A stretch of 25,384 nt of DNA from JBEVNX01 sp040507895 (GCA_040507895.1 JBEVNX010000181.1:1-25384), one strand, 5' to 3'. Shown: positions 1 through 8,275, numbered from the stretch's first letter. Program-made: numbers and translations. Notes: generated by a model from the letters alone, not told the origin.

Positions 1-1407
1 GGCGCGCTCGAGACTCAGCACCTGGCGATCGCGCACCCAGTGTCCGAGGAGGTGCGTGGCGTATCCCGAGTCGCAGAGCATGTCGACGTGCGCGCCGCCG
101 TCGGAGAGGCCGATCATCGTGCGCGGATCGGCGAGCAGCTCCGGGATCCGGCGCTCGTCGGCGTTGAACAGCGCGCAGGAGAACTGCATCGCGAGATCGT
201 CCTCGAGGCCGAGATCGAGGAACGTGTCGAGGCCGTCGCGGCCGCGCTCTGCGGCAATGCGTCCGACCGTCTTCCCCTCGAGGGGCTTCAGCGCCGGCGC
301 CGAGACCTCCTTGATCTCCAACCGCTCCCACCGCCCGGAGAAGATGCGCGGCTTCCGTAGCTCGTCGCGCGCGGCCACGCGGAACTCCGCCGAGCGATAG
401 ATCGCCTTCTGCTCCTCCACGGGCTTGTTGAAGAGCGGCTTCCAGGTCGTCGTATCGGCGAAGATGAAGGGATTGCGCAGGTCGATCTGCACCATCAACG
501 GACGGCAGGTGACTTGCGGCACTCCGCCGCGGCGGATCAACGGGTCCGCGCGCCGCAGCGAATCGAGGCAGGCCTCCGGGGCGTCCTCGCGGTTCAGCAG
601 CGCGAGCCACGTGACCTTCGCGCGGCTTTCGGTGAGCAGGAAGTCGAGCGTCTCGCACTCCTCCTCGCTGATCACGCCCGGAGACTTCGTGAGTGCGACC
701 TCGATGACTCCGCGGCCGAGATCGCGGAGGACGTGCGCGTAGGCGGCGAGCTCGTCGCGGCTCGCCAAGCGCGCCGCGAGCGGGCGCGCCTGGTAGCCGA
801 TGTGCTGGCTCAAGAGCGTCGTCGTGAAGCCGAACGCTCCGGCTTCGTAGGCATCGCGAAAGAGCGCGGCGATGGCTCGCGTCTCGTCGATCGTGGCGGC
901 GCGCTCCATCGACTCCTCGCCCATTACGAAGTGACGGAATGGCGTCAGCGGAGCGAGGAAGCCGAGATTGATCGCCGGACCGCGCGCTGCGGCGGCGTCC
1001 ATGTACTCCGGAAACGTCACCCAGTCCCAGGTCACGCCGCGAGACAGCACGTCGAACGGGATCGCTTCCACGTTGACGAGGTCCCACGCGGCGATCTCCC
1101 GCGCCTGCGGCCTGCACGGCGCGATGCCGACGCCGCAGTTCCCCATCATGACCGTGGTGACGCCGTGCCACGACGACGGCGTGATCTGCCGGTCCCAGCA
1201 GATCTGCGCGTCGTAGTGCGTGTGCGGATCGATGAATCCCGGCGTCACCGTCATGCCGCGGGCGTCGACCGTACGCTTCGCGCTCGCCGAGATGGACGGG
1301 GCAACCTCGGTGATCTGTCCGCGAGCAACCGCCACGTCGGCCCGGATCGGCGCCGCGCCGCTGCCGTCGACGACCGTTCCGCCTCGGATCAGCAGATCGA
1401 AGCCCAT
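1..1407 (-). CDS. N-acyl-D-amino-acid deacylase family amidohydrolase (partial, runs off left edge)
   Basis: The reading frame is open for 469 codons from an ATG at 1407 to the window edge, so the C-terminus is missing. Family members are usually about 550-580 residues. The N-terminus MGFDLLIRGGTVVDGSG is the typical beta-sandwich start of amidohydrolase family 3. The metal-binding DPHTHYD lies at residues 61-67 (H62, H64), MGNCGVGIAP at 88-97, and a late LSDGGAHVD motif near residue 440 is typical of D-aminoacylases. Known members hydrolyse N-acyl-D-amino acids or related cyclic amides in the cytoplasm with zinc; the substrate here cannot be read from the sequence. The start is supported by GGAGGA just upstream. 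The gene lies 19 bp downstream of another amidohydrolase and is probably the last visible gene of the minus-strand operon that starts at 6914. Confidence 0.85.
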   Translation of the reverse strand, partial: MGFDLLIRGGTVVDGSGAAPIRADVAVARGQITEVAPSISASAKRTVDARGMTVTPGFIDPHTHYDAQICWDRQITPSSWHGVTTVMMGNCGVGIAPCRPQAREIAAWDLVNVEAIPFDVLSRGVTWDWVTFPEYMDAAAARGPAINLGFLAPLTPFRHFVMGEESMERAATIDETRAIAALFRDAYEAGAFGFTTTLLSQHIGYQARPLAARLASRDELAAYAHVLRDLGRGVIEVALTKSPGVISEEECETLDFLLTESRAKVTWLALLNREDAPEACLDSLRRADPLIRRGGVPQVTCRPLMVQIDLRNPFIFADTTTWKPLFNKPVEEQKAIYRSAEFRVAARDELRKPRIFSGRWERLEIKEVSAPALKPLEGKTVGRIAAERGRDGLDTFLDLGLEDDLAMQFSCALFNADERRIPELLADPRTMIGLSDGGAHVDMLCDSGYATHLLGHWVRDRQVLSLERA

Positions 1408-1426
1408 CGCTCCTCCACAAGGGATC

Positions 1427-2569
1427 TCAGTGGGTGATGCCGTACAGCTCGGCGACGTTGTCGTGCAGCAGCCAGTTCTTGTGCTCCTCCGAAAGCCCGG
1501 CCGCGTGCTTTTTCAGCAGCTCCTGGGAATGCGGCCACGTGGAGTCGCTGTGCGGGAAATCGTTGGCCCACATGAGACGGCGCGGATTGCAGAGATCCAT
1601 CACCTTGAACGCGACCCAGTCGTCCTGGAACGTCACGTAGATGTTCTCCCGGAAGTACTCGCTCGGCATCTTCGAGAGCCGGTCCGCCGTCAGCCAGTAG
1701 CGGTGGCGGTCGAACGCATGATCCATGCGGTACATGTAGTGCGGCACCCACCCGGCGTCGGCCTCGACGCAGACGATCTTGAGCTTCGGATGGCGCTCGA
1801 ACACGCCGCCGAAGATCAGCGTCCCCATCACGTCCTGGCAGCCGCGGATGATCGTCATGAAGCCGTTCAGCTTCGGCCCTCGCACGCGGCCGAGGCCGGC
1901 GCCGCCCTTGATCGTCTCCTTGGCGGTCAGGATGTGGAACGAGAGCGGTAGGCCGAGCTCGATCGCCGCTTCCCAGAACTCGTCGTAGATCGGCCTGTCG
2001 TAGTCCTCGACGATGGGGTAGCCGGGCATCATCACGCCGCGAAGGCCCATCGCCTTGATCTTCCGCAAGTCCTCGATCCCCTCGGCGGGGGTGCGCATCG
2101 CCGTCTGCCCGCAGCCGAGCAGCCGCTCGGGCCTTTCGGAGCAGTACTCGGCGATCCACAGATTGTAGGCGTCGAAGCACGCCTTCTTGTAGTCGGGGTC
2201 GGGGTGGTTGCAGAGCACCATGCCGACGCTCGGATAGATGACCTCGGCGAACACCCCGTCGCGATCCTGATCGGCGATGCGAGCCTTCGGGTCCCAGCCC
2301 CCGCGGTGAAGATCGTCGAACTTCGCGGAGACCGCCGCGCCCGCGAGCTCCTCCGCCGTCTTGCCCGCGGCCGCGACCAACCCCATCGGGATCGTGTCTT
2401 CCATTCCTTCGATCACGTAGATGTCGCCGCGCGCCGTGTTCGGCACCACCTTCGGCGCGCTCGCCTTGTACTTGTGGTCGATGCGATCGACGTACGTGCC
2501 CGGCGGCTCCATGACGTGCGAGTCGGCCGAGATGATGGGCTTACGGATGATGGGATTCGTCGCACCCAT
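1427..2569 (-). CDS. Amidohydrolase-2 (ACMSD-like) metal-dependent hydrolase/decarboxylase
   Basis: The 380-residue product begins with ISADSHVMEPPGTYVDR, the signature of the PF04909 branch that includes 2-amino-3-carboxymuconate semialdehyde decarboxylase and gamma-resorcylate decarboxylase relatives. Likely metal or catalytic residues are D16 and H18 in ADSHV, H212 in SFHIL, and D337 in MWANDFPHSDSTWP. That last motif is very typical of the long (about 380 aa) environmental subfamily. The start is fixed by TAGGAG five bases before the ATG. In such proteins the barrel either hydrolyses C-N or C-O bonds or decarboxylates ring-derived acids, and the substrate is unknown. It follows the HMG-CoA-lyase-type gene by 98 bp and precedes the second amidohydrolase by 19 bp, so it probably belongs to the same catabolic operon. 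Confidence 0.85.
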   Translation of the reverse strand: MGATNPIIRKPIISADSHVMEPPGTYVDRIDHKYKASAPKVVPNTARGDIYVIEGMEDTIPMGLVAAAGKTAEELAGAAVSAKFDDLHRGGWDPKARIADQDRDGVFAEVIYPSVGMVLCNHPDPDYKKACFDAYNLWIAEYCSERPERLLGCGQTAMRTPAEGIEDLRKIKAMGLRGVMMPGYPIVEDYDRPIYDEFWEAAIELGLPLSFHILTAKETIKGGAGLGRVRGPKLNGFMTIIRGCQDVMGTLIFGGVFERHPKLKIVCVEADAGWVPHYMYRMDHAFDRHRYWLTADRLSKMPSEYFRENIYVTFQDDWVAFKVMDLCNPRRLMWANDFPHSDSTWPHSQELLKKHAAGLSEEHKNWLLHDNVAELYGITH

Positions 2570-2667
2570 GATCGCTCCTATGATCTTCGCTGCAGCTTCG
2601 GCGCGGCTTCGCGTCGCGCGCGCAGACCCGTTTTGGACACCTCAGGCATCTGACAGCTGGAAGCATT

Positions 2668-3624
2668 TCACTGCGCCGCGGCCGGGCCCAACCGCGCCGC
2701 TACCGCCTCGGGGACCGCGTACTTGCGGGTGGAGGGACCCGCCTTCACGATCTGGCCCGGTAGGATGTGGCCGACGATCTCTTGCACACGCCGGCTCACG
2801 CCGACGAGGCGCTCGAGATCGATTCCGCTCTCGATGCCCATCGCGTGCAAGCAATGCACGAGGTCTTCCGTGCAAACGTTGCCGGACGCGCCGGGGGCGA
2901 ACGGGCAACCGCCGAGTCCGCCGATCGAGGAGTCGAAGTTCGTCACGCCGTGCTCCATGGCGGCCAGGATGTTCGGGATCGCCATCGCGCGCGTGTCGTG
3001 CGTGTGCAGCGTCCATTCGACGCCGGGGAAGCGTGGGATCAGGTTCTCGAGCACGCCTCCGACCTGCCGCGGGTTGGCCATGCCGGTCGTGTCGGCCAGC
3101 GCGAGGGCGTGCGCCCCCATATCCACGAGGCGCCGGACGACGCGCTCGAGCGCCGCGAGCGGCACGTCGCCCTCGAACGGGCAGCCAAAGGAAGTCGAGA
3201 TGCCGCAGCCCACCGGGACCTTCGCGCGCGCCGCAACTGCGAGCACCGCGCCCAACTTCTCGAGTGACTCGGCGATCGTCATGTTGACGTTGGCGAGGTT
3301 GTGGCTTTCGCTCGCCGAGAGGACCGTGTGGATGGCGCTCACGCCCGCTGCGATCGCTCGTTCGGCGCCCTTTTCGTTCGGCACCAGCGCAGCATAGACG
3401 GTGCCGGGGCGGCGCGTGATGCGCGCCATGACCTGCTCGGCATCGCGAAGTTGCGGTACGGCCTTCGGGTGCACGAACGAGGTGACCTCGATGCGCGGCA
3501 GGCCGGCCGCCGACAGCAGATTCACCACCTCGACCTTCTGCTCGGTCGGAATGAAATCGGGCTCGATCTGGAACCCGTCGCGGGTTCCCACCTCGCAGAT
3601 CGTCACGCGCTCGGGCAGTCGCAT
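2668..3624 (-). CDS. HMG-CoA lyase-type acyl-CoA lyase
   Basis: The 318-residue TIM-barrel protein matches the hydroxymethylglutaryl-CoA lyase family. EVGTRDGFQ near the N-terminus supplies the catalytic R15-D16 pair, HTHD gives metal ligands H207 and H209, and GGLGGCPFAPGASGN gives C240 and N249. The spacing from H209 to C240 (31) and from C240 to N249 (9) equals that in the human enzyme as I recall it (H235, C266, N275), which argues for a functional lyase. The family cleaves 3-hydroxy-3-methylglutaryl-CoA to acetyl-CoA and acetoacetate; relatives cleave other 3-hydroxy-3-methyl acyl-CoAs. The motif is TRDGFQ rather than the usual PRDGLQ, so the substrate may differ. GGAGG precedes the ATG. 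The acyl-CoA dehydrogenase gene ends 15 bp upstream. Confidence 0.88.
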   Translation of the reverse strand: MRLPERVTICEVGTRDGFQIEPDFIPTEQKVEVVNLLSAAGLPRIEVTSFVHPKAVPQLRDAEQVMARITRRPGTVYAALVPNEKGAERAIAAGVSAIHTVLSASESHNLANVNMTIAESLEKLGAVLAVAARAKVPVGCGISTSFGCPFEGDVPLAALERVVRRLVDMGAHALALADTTGMANPRQVGGVLENLIPRFPGVEWTLHTHDTRAMAIPNILAAMEHGVTNFDSSIGGLGGCPFAPGASGNVCTEDLVHCLHAMGIESGIDLERLVGVSRRVQEIVGHILPGQIVKAGPSTRKYAVPEAVAARLGPAAAQ

Positions 3625-3639
3625 GTCGTAGCCTCCTCG

Positions 3640-4803
3640 TCAGTACGAGCGCGGCATGCCGAGGACATGCTCGCCCACGTAAGCCATCACGAGGTTCTGG
3701 TTCACCGGCGCCGTCTTGTACAGGCGCGCCTCCCGGAACTTGCGCTCCACGTCGTATTCCTCGGCATAGCCGTATCCGCCGTGACAGTCGATGCAGGCGT
3801 TGCCCGCTTCCCACGCGGCTTCCGCCGCCAGGAACTTCGCCATGTTCGCCTCGGCGCCGCAGGGCTCGCCGGCTTCGAACAGCGCGGCGGCCTTGTCGCG
3901 CATCAGGGCCGCGGCCTGCACGCTCATGTAGGCCCTCGCGATCGGGAACTGCACGCCCTGGTTGGCGCCGACCGGCTTGCCGAAGACGACGCGCGCGGAG
4001 GAATACGCGACCGCCTTTTCGGTGAACCAGCGGCCGTCGCCGATCGACTCGGAAGCGACCAGCACGCGCTCGGCGTTCATGCCGGAGAGAATGTAGGAGA
4101 ACCCCTTGCCCTCTTCGCCGACGAGACTGTCGGCGGCGATCTCCATGTCGTCGAAGAAGAGCGCGTTGGTGGAGTGGTTCATCATCATGCGCAGCGGGCG
4201 GATCTCGAGGCCCTTGATGCCACGAATGTCCATTAGGAAGACGCTGAGGCCGTCGGTTCGGCGCTTCACTTGCTCGACGGGAGTGGTGCGGGCGAGCAGA
4301 AGCATCAGGTCGGACTGCAGCGCGCGCGAGATGAAGATCTTGCGGCCGTTGACGACATAGCGGTCGCCTTTGCGGATCGCCGTGGTCTTCAGTTGGGTGG
4401 TGTCGGAGCCGGCGTCGGGCTCCGTCACGCCGAACGCCTGCAGGCGGAGCTCCCCCGTAGCGATCTTCGGCAGGTACTTCTTCTTCTGGGCCTCGCTGCC
4501 GTGTCGCAGCACGGTACCCATGATGTACATCTGCGCGTGGCAGGCCCCGGCGCTGCCGCCGTTGGCGTGGATCGTCTCGAGGATCAGCGCGCCGTCGCAG
4601 ATCGGCAGTCCGGCGCCGCCATATTCCTGCGGGATCAGCGCCGCGAGATAGCCCGCCCGAGTCAGCTCGTCGACGAACTTCTCGGGATACTCGCGCCGTG
4701 CGTCGAGATCGCGCCAGTACTCGCCGGGGTAGCGCTTGCAGATCTCCGTCACGCCGTTCTCGAGCGCGCGCTGGTCGTCGGTCAGCCGGAAAGACATCGC
4801 CAT
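3640..4803 (-). CDS. Acyl-CoA dehydrogenase
   Basis: The 387-residue product has the usual acyl-CoA dehydrogenase layout: an N-terminal helical domain, a FAD-binding middle domain with FGVTEPDAGSDTT (about 124-136), and a C-terminal helical domain with CHGGYGYAEEY (about 340-350). It should oxidise an acyl-CoA to the 2-enoyl-CoA and pass electrons to ETF. The position that normally holds the C-terminal catalytic Glu (the YEG motif) reads LYKTAPVNQN. E245 in SGMNAERVL lies where isovaleryl-CoA and long-chain dehydrogenases carry their catalytic Glu. An isovaleryl-like, branched-chain substrate therefore fits both this feature and the neighbouring HMG-CoA-lyase-type gene, although substrate cannot be proven. 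The start ATG has AGAGGAC just upstream; a second in-frame ATG lies two codons later. Confidence 0.92.
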   Translation of the reverse strand: MAMSFRLTDDQRALENGVTEICKRYPGEYWRDLDARREYPEKFVDELTRAGYLAALIPQEYGGAGLPICDGALILETIHANGGSAGACHAQMYIMGTVLRHGSEAQKKKYLPKIATGELRLQAFGVTEPDAGSDTTQLKTTAIRKGDRYVVNGRKIFISRALQSDLMLLLARTTPVEQVKRRTDGLSVFLMDIRGIKGLEIRPLRMMMNHSTNALFFDDMEIAADSLVGEEGKGFSYILSGMNAERVLVASESIGDGRWFTEKAVAYSSARVVFGKPVGANQGVQFPIARAYMSVQAAALMRDKAAALFEAGEPCGAEANMAKFLAAEAAWEAGNACIDCHGGYGYAEEYDVERKFREARLYKTAPVNQNLVMAYVGEHVLGMPRSY

Positions 4804-4851
4804 CGTGTCCTCTAGCGCCCCGCAATGAATGAAGCGAGAGCGGCCCGGACT

Positions 4852-4882
4852 CGCCGCCGGCCACAGCGGCGGGGCTCGCCGC
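4852..4882 (-). other. Overlapping hairpin-forming repeats in the gap between two operon genes
   Basis: The 109-bp gap between the hydratase and the acyl-CoA dehydrogenase holds CGCCGC at 4852-4857, GCGGCG at 4866-4871 and CGCCGC at 4877-4882. The middle copy can pair with either flank, giving two mutually exclusive 6-bp stems with loops of 8 and 5 nt. No U-tract follows, so it is not a classical terminator. It may only reflect GC-rich sequence. Confidence 0.3.
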
Positions 4883-4912
4883 TTTCGCTTCCGTTCCAGT
4901 CTGGGCAGGCCA

Positions 4913-5707
4913 TCAGCGCCCTTTGAAGTCGGGCTTGCGCTTCTCGTTGAACGCGCGCACCCCCTCGAGCCGGTCCTCCGTCACTACCGTCGCGTTGTAC
5001 GCCTCGATGGCGAGGATCATCGCGGTCTCGAGGTCCGTCTCGCTGCCGTACGCGATCGCCTTCTTCGCTTGACGCACGGCGATCGGCCCGTTGCGCGCGA
5101 TCGTCGTCGCGATCTCCGTCGCCGCGGCCTTGGCCTGGCCCGCCGGGACGAGGTGGTTGATCAACCCTGCGAGCTTCGCCTCGTCGGCCTTCATGCGCCG
5201 CCCGGTGAAGATCAGCTCCTTGGCGAGCGGCGCTCCGAGAATCCGCGGCAACAACTGCGTGCCGCCGACGCCCGGAAAAATTCCCAACGTCGTCTCCGGC
5301 ACGCCGAAGACCGCGGTCTCGCTCGCCACGATGAAGTCGGAGAGGATCGCCAGCTCGCAGCCGCCGGCGAGAGCGAAGCCCTCGATCGCGGCGATCACCG
5401 GGATCGGGCAGCGGAGCACGCGCATCGCGCCCTGCTCGAAGATCACGTGCTGGGCGCGCCACGCATCGTCCGTCATGCCGTTGCGCTCCTTGAGATCGCC
5501 GCCGGCGCAAAACGCGCGTTCGCCGGCGCCGGTGAAGACGACGACGCGGGCCTCGGCATCGCGCGCGAGCGCCTCGAAGCACGCGGCGATGTCCTCGCCC
5601 ATCGCGGTATTCATCGCGTTCATCTGCTCGGGCCGATTGAGCGTGACGGTGACGACGTGTCGGTCGTCGGACCGGGTGACGAGAAGATGTCGGTACGGGT
5701 CTGTCAT
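4913..5707 (-). CDS. Enoyl-CoA hydratase
   Basis: The 264-residue crotonase-fold protein keeps both catalytic glutamates of true hydratases: E118 in ALAGGCELA and E138 in GVPETTLG. They are 20 residues apart, as E144 and E164 are in the rat enzyme. The oxyanion-hole segment FCAGGDLKERNG lies at about 66-77, and GVGGTQLLPR follows the second Glu. It should hydrate a 2-enoyl-CoA to the 3-hydroxyacyl-CoA in the cytoplasm. In this operon it sits between a CoA-transferase (16 bp upstream) and an acyl-CoA dehydrogenase, so it is the logical step after desaturation and before the HMG-CoA-lyase-type cleavage. No strong Shine-Dalgarno sequence precedes the ATG, and translation may be coupled to the gene upstream. 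Confidence 0.92.
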   Translation of the reverse strand: MTDPYRHLLVTRSDDRHVVTVTLNRPEQMNAMNTAMGEDIAACFEALARDAEARVVVFTGAGERAFCAGGDLKERNGMTDDAWRAQHVIFEQGAMRVLRCPIPVIAAIEGFALAGGCELAILSDFIVASETAVFGVPETTLGIFPGVGGTQLLPRILGAPLAKELIFTGRRMKADEAKLAGLINHLVPAGQAKAAATEIATTIARNGPIAVRQAKKAIAYGSETDLETAMILAIEAYNATVVTEDRLEGVRAFNEKRKPDFKGR

Positions 5708-5723
5708 CGTCGGCGTGTGGACG

Positions 5724-6914
5724 TCATTCGACGACGCCCTGTGCCTGCAAGCTCCGGACGTCGTCGGTGGTGTATCCGAGCCACGTGAGCACGTCGACGG
5801 AGTGCTCGCCGACCAGCGGCGGCACGTTTCGCAAGCTCGGACGCTGTCGGTCCCAGCGGATCGGCAGGCCGACGGTGCGATAGTCAGGCAACCGCGGGTG
5901 CGGCGCCGCCAAAATCATCCCGCTCGCGGCGGTCTGCGGCTCCTCGAGCACGCGGTCCACCGTGAGGATCGGCGCCGCCGGCACGCCGGCCCCGCGCAGT
6001 CGCTCGAGCAGATCCGCCGTCTCGAGCCGGCGCGTTCGCCCCGAGATGGCAGCCACCAGCGCCCGCCGATTCCTCACGCGCCCAGGATTGTCCGCGAAGC
6101 GCGCGTCGGTGCCGAGCTCCGGGTCGCCGAGCACGTCGGCGAGCCGACGGAAGAGCGCGTCGGAGCCCGCGGCGATCATCGCCTGACCGTCGGCGGTCGG
6201 GAACGCCTGGTAGGGTACGACCATGGCGATGCCCGAGCCCTGCGGCTGCGGCACGACGCCGTCGCCGAAGTAGCCCGCCGCCTGGTACGAGATCCACGTG
6301 AGGGCCGTCTCGAAGAGCGCGGTGGTGACTTCGACTGCGCGCCCGGTCCGGTCGCGCTGGCGGAGCGCGGCGACGACGCCGAGCGCGGCCCACATACCGG
6401 TTCCCATGTCGATGATCGACGTGCCGACTCGCGCGGCTTCCTGGCCGGGGTGGCCGTTGATGGACATGAGCCCGCCGTAGGCCTGCATCAACGGGTCGTA
6501 GCCCGGCTGCGCGGCGAGCGGCCCTTCGGTGCCGAAAGCGGTGACCGAGCAATACACCAGCCGCGGATTGAGACGCGCGGCAGCCGCGAAGTCGAGGCCG
6601 AGCTCTTCGACGACGCCCGCGCGCAAGCTCTGCACGAAGACGTCCGCGCGCTGGATGAGCCGCTTGAGAACGTCGATGGCCCCTTGGCGCTTGAGGTCGA
6701 CGGCGAGGCTCTTCTTGTTGCGATTGAACGCTAAGAAGATAGTGCTCTCGCCGGCCCAGAACGGCGGGCCCCAGGCACGCGCGTCGTCGCCCCGTCCCGG
6801 ACGCTCGACCTTGATGACCTCGGCGCCCATGTCCCCGAGGGTCTGCGTGCAGAACGGCCCGGCCACGTTCTGGGTGAGGTCGGCGACGACGATTCCTTCG
6901 AGCGGCAGCGGCAC
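5724..6914 (-). CDS. CaiB/BaiF family III CoA-transferase (first gene of the minus-strand operon)
   Basis: From a GTG at 6914 the product is 396 residues and starts MPLPLEGIVVADLTQNVAGP, the normal N-terminus of the formyl-CoA transferase/CaiB family. The frame extends upstream to 7037, but that stretch is Arg-rich and unlike the family. GDMGAEVIKVERPG follows at 27-40, and the nucleophilic Asp is D169 in SIIDMGTGMW, the same number as in oxalate-degrading Frc as recalled. The enzyme should move CoA from a donor thioester to a free carboxylic acid. No Shine-Dalgarno sequence is visible. A TACACT box at 6921-6926 ends 6 bases before the GTG, so the mRNA may be leaderless. It is divergent from another CoA-transferase across 140 bp. 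Confidence 0.9.
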   Translation of the reverse strand: MPLPLEGIVVADLTQNVAGPFCTQTLGDMGAEVIKVERPGRGDDARAWGPPFWAGESTIFLAFNRNKKSLAVDLKRQGAIDVLKRLIQRADVFVQSLRAGVVEELGLDFAAAARLNPRLVYCSVTAFGTEGPLAAQPGYDPLMQAYGGLMSINGHPGQEAARVGTSIIDMGTGMWAALGVVAALRQRDRTGRAVEVTTALFETALTWISYQAAGYFGDGVVPQPQGSGIAMVVPYQAFPTADGQAMIAAGSDALFRRLADVLGDPELGTDARFADNPGRVRNRRALVAAISGRTRRLETADLLERLRGAGVPAAPILTVDRVLEEPQTAASGMILAAPHPRLPDYRTVGLPIRWDRQRPSLRNVPPLVGEHSVDVLTWLGYTTDDVRSLQAQGVVE

Positions 6915-6920
6915 GGGCGG

Positions 6921-6926
6921 AGTGTA
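6921..6926 (-). promoter_or_regulatory. Candidate -10 box of the minus-strand catabolic operon
   Basis: On the minus strand this reads TACACT, a good -10 match, placed so that transcription would begin at or next to the GTG at 6914. The -35 position (around 6944-6949) has no recognisable TTGACA, so support is partial. Confidence 0.3.
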
Positions 6927-7054
6927 GCAACGGAGGCCGCGCCCGGCGAGCCGCTGCTTCGGATCGCGATCGCGACGCAACGAACCCGCAATCGGCTCTC
7001 GGCGCTTGACTCCTGCGAGCTCATAGTGACACGCCACGGCTCGAGGGTAACGAC

Positions 7055-8275
7055 ATGCAACAAGGAATGGACCACGTACTCAGTGATCTCCGAGTGCTCG
7101 ACCTCACGCGCGCGCTGGCCGGGCCGAGCTGTACGCGAATGCTGGCCGAGATGGGATCGGAGGTCATCAAGGTCGAACCCGCGCCGAACGGAGAGCTGGC
7201 CCGGCGCATCTCGAACTACCGCAACAACCGCAGCCTCTACTACATCCAGCAGAATCTCGGAAAGAAGAGCCTTTGTGTCAATTTGCGGGATCCCCGCGGC
7301 ATGGCGCTGGTCACCGGCTTGGTTCCGCACGTGGACGTGGTGGTCGAGAACTTCAAGCCGGGTGTCATCGCAGAGATGGGTTTGGGGTACGACCGCTTGA
7401 AGCAGATGAAGCCCGACATCATTCTGTGCTCCATCTCGGCGCTCGGTCAGAGTGGCCCGCTCGCCGCCAAGCCGGGCTACGACTACATTGCCCAAGCCTA
7501 CTCGGGCGTCACTTCGATGATCGGCGAACCGGACGACGCGCCGTACATTCCACTAGTCGCCATGGGAGACGTCAGCTGCGGCGTACACGCGGCATTGGCG
7601 ATCGTATCTGCTTTGCGGTACCGCGATCGCACCGGCGAGGGGCAGCACTTGGACATCGCCCTGCTCGATGTCTACTACCACTACCACGAGGTGAACGTGC
7701 ATACGTACAGTGGCAGTGGCGGGACCGTCCAACCCACTCGCGCCGGCCGGCATATGACGTACATGTGTCCCGGCGGCGTCTTTCGCGGCCGGGGCGGCTA
7801 TCTCGTCATCATGGCGTTCCTGCATCATTGGAAGGATCTCTGCGCGGCAATGAACCGATCGGAATGGGTCGACGATCCGAGCTACAGTACCGATCAAGCG
7901 CGGTTGCAGCGCCGCGTGGCGGTCATCAAGATCATCGAGGACTGGCTCCAGACTTTCCCGGACGTCGCCAGCGCGGTGGCGCATTTGGAGAACTTCAAGG
8001 TCCCGGTGGCGCCGGTGCTCTCGATTGCCGAAACGGTTAACCATCCACATCATCGTCGACGCGGAACCGTTCGCACGGTGCATGATCGTCTACACGGCGA
8101 TTTCGACATGCCCGGGATGCCTCTCAAGTTTTCGCGCTTCCCCGCAGATCTCCCGCTCGAGGCCGCAACTCTCGGTCAACACAACGAGGAGATCGTGACG
8201 AAATACCTCGGGCGCTCTGCTGCACAGGTGCAAGGGCTTCGCGAGGCGGGGGTGCTAGTGCAGAGGGAGATCTGA
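7055..8275 (+). CDS. CaiB/BaiF family III CoA-transferase
   Basis: The 406-residue product has the family start (VLSDLRVLDLTRALAGP), AEMGSEVIKVEPAPNG at 31-46, VVVENFKPGVIAEMGLGYD at about 95-113, and the nucleophilic D172 in VAMGDVSCGVHAA. It should transfer CoA between carboxylic acids. The ATG at 7055 has GAGGGT about six bases upstream. The ATG at 7067 has its purine tract directly abutting, so the first start is preferred. The third positions look less GC-biased than in the minus-strand operon, which may mean a different history. It is divergent from the operon starting at 6914 and ends 77 bp before a convergent hydrolase gene. Confidence 0.9.
   Translation: MQQGMDHVLSDLRVLDLTRALAGPSCTRMLAEMGSEVIKVEPAPNGELARRISNYRNNRSLYYIQQNLGKKSLCVNLRDPRGMALVTGLVPHVDVVVENFKPGVIAEMGLGYDRLKQMKPDIILCSISALGQSGPLAAKPGYDYIAQAYSGVTSMIGEPDDAPYIPLVAMGDVSCGVHAALAIVSALRYRDRTGEGQHLDIALLDVYYHYHEVNVHTYSGSGGTVQPTRAGRHMTYMCPGGVFRGRGGYLVIMAFLHHWKDLCAAMNRSEWVDDPSYSTDQARLQRRVAVIKIIEDWLQTFPDVASAVAHLENFKVPVAPVLSIAETVNHPHHRRRGTVRTVHDRLHGDFDMPGMPLKFSRFPADLPLEAATLGQHNEEIVTKYLGRSAAQVQGLREAGVLVQREI

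Noticed and set aside
2642..4864. A 740-codon minus-strand frame
   Set aside because: It is an Arg/Ala-rich out-of-frame shadow of the acyl-CoA dehydrogenase and lyase genes, with no domain of its own.
5091..6734. A 547-codon plus-strand frame
   Set aside because: It is antisense to the hydratase and CoA-transferase genes, which have complete catalytic motifs; its composition is typical of GC-rich shadow frames.
7006..7027. TTGACT and CATAGT as a promoter for the CoA-transferase at 7055
   Set aside because: The spacing is only 10 bases, too short for a sigma-70 promoter.
6915..7037. N-terminal extension of the CoA-transferase to an ATG at 7037
   Set aside because: The 41 extra residues are Arg-rich and unlike the family start, while the GTG at 6914 gives the conserved N-terminus.
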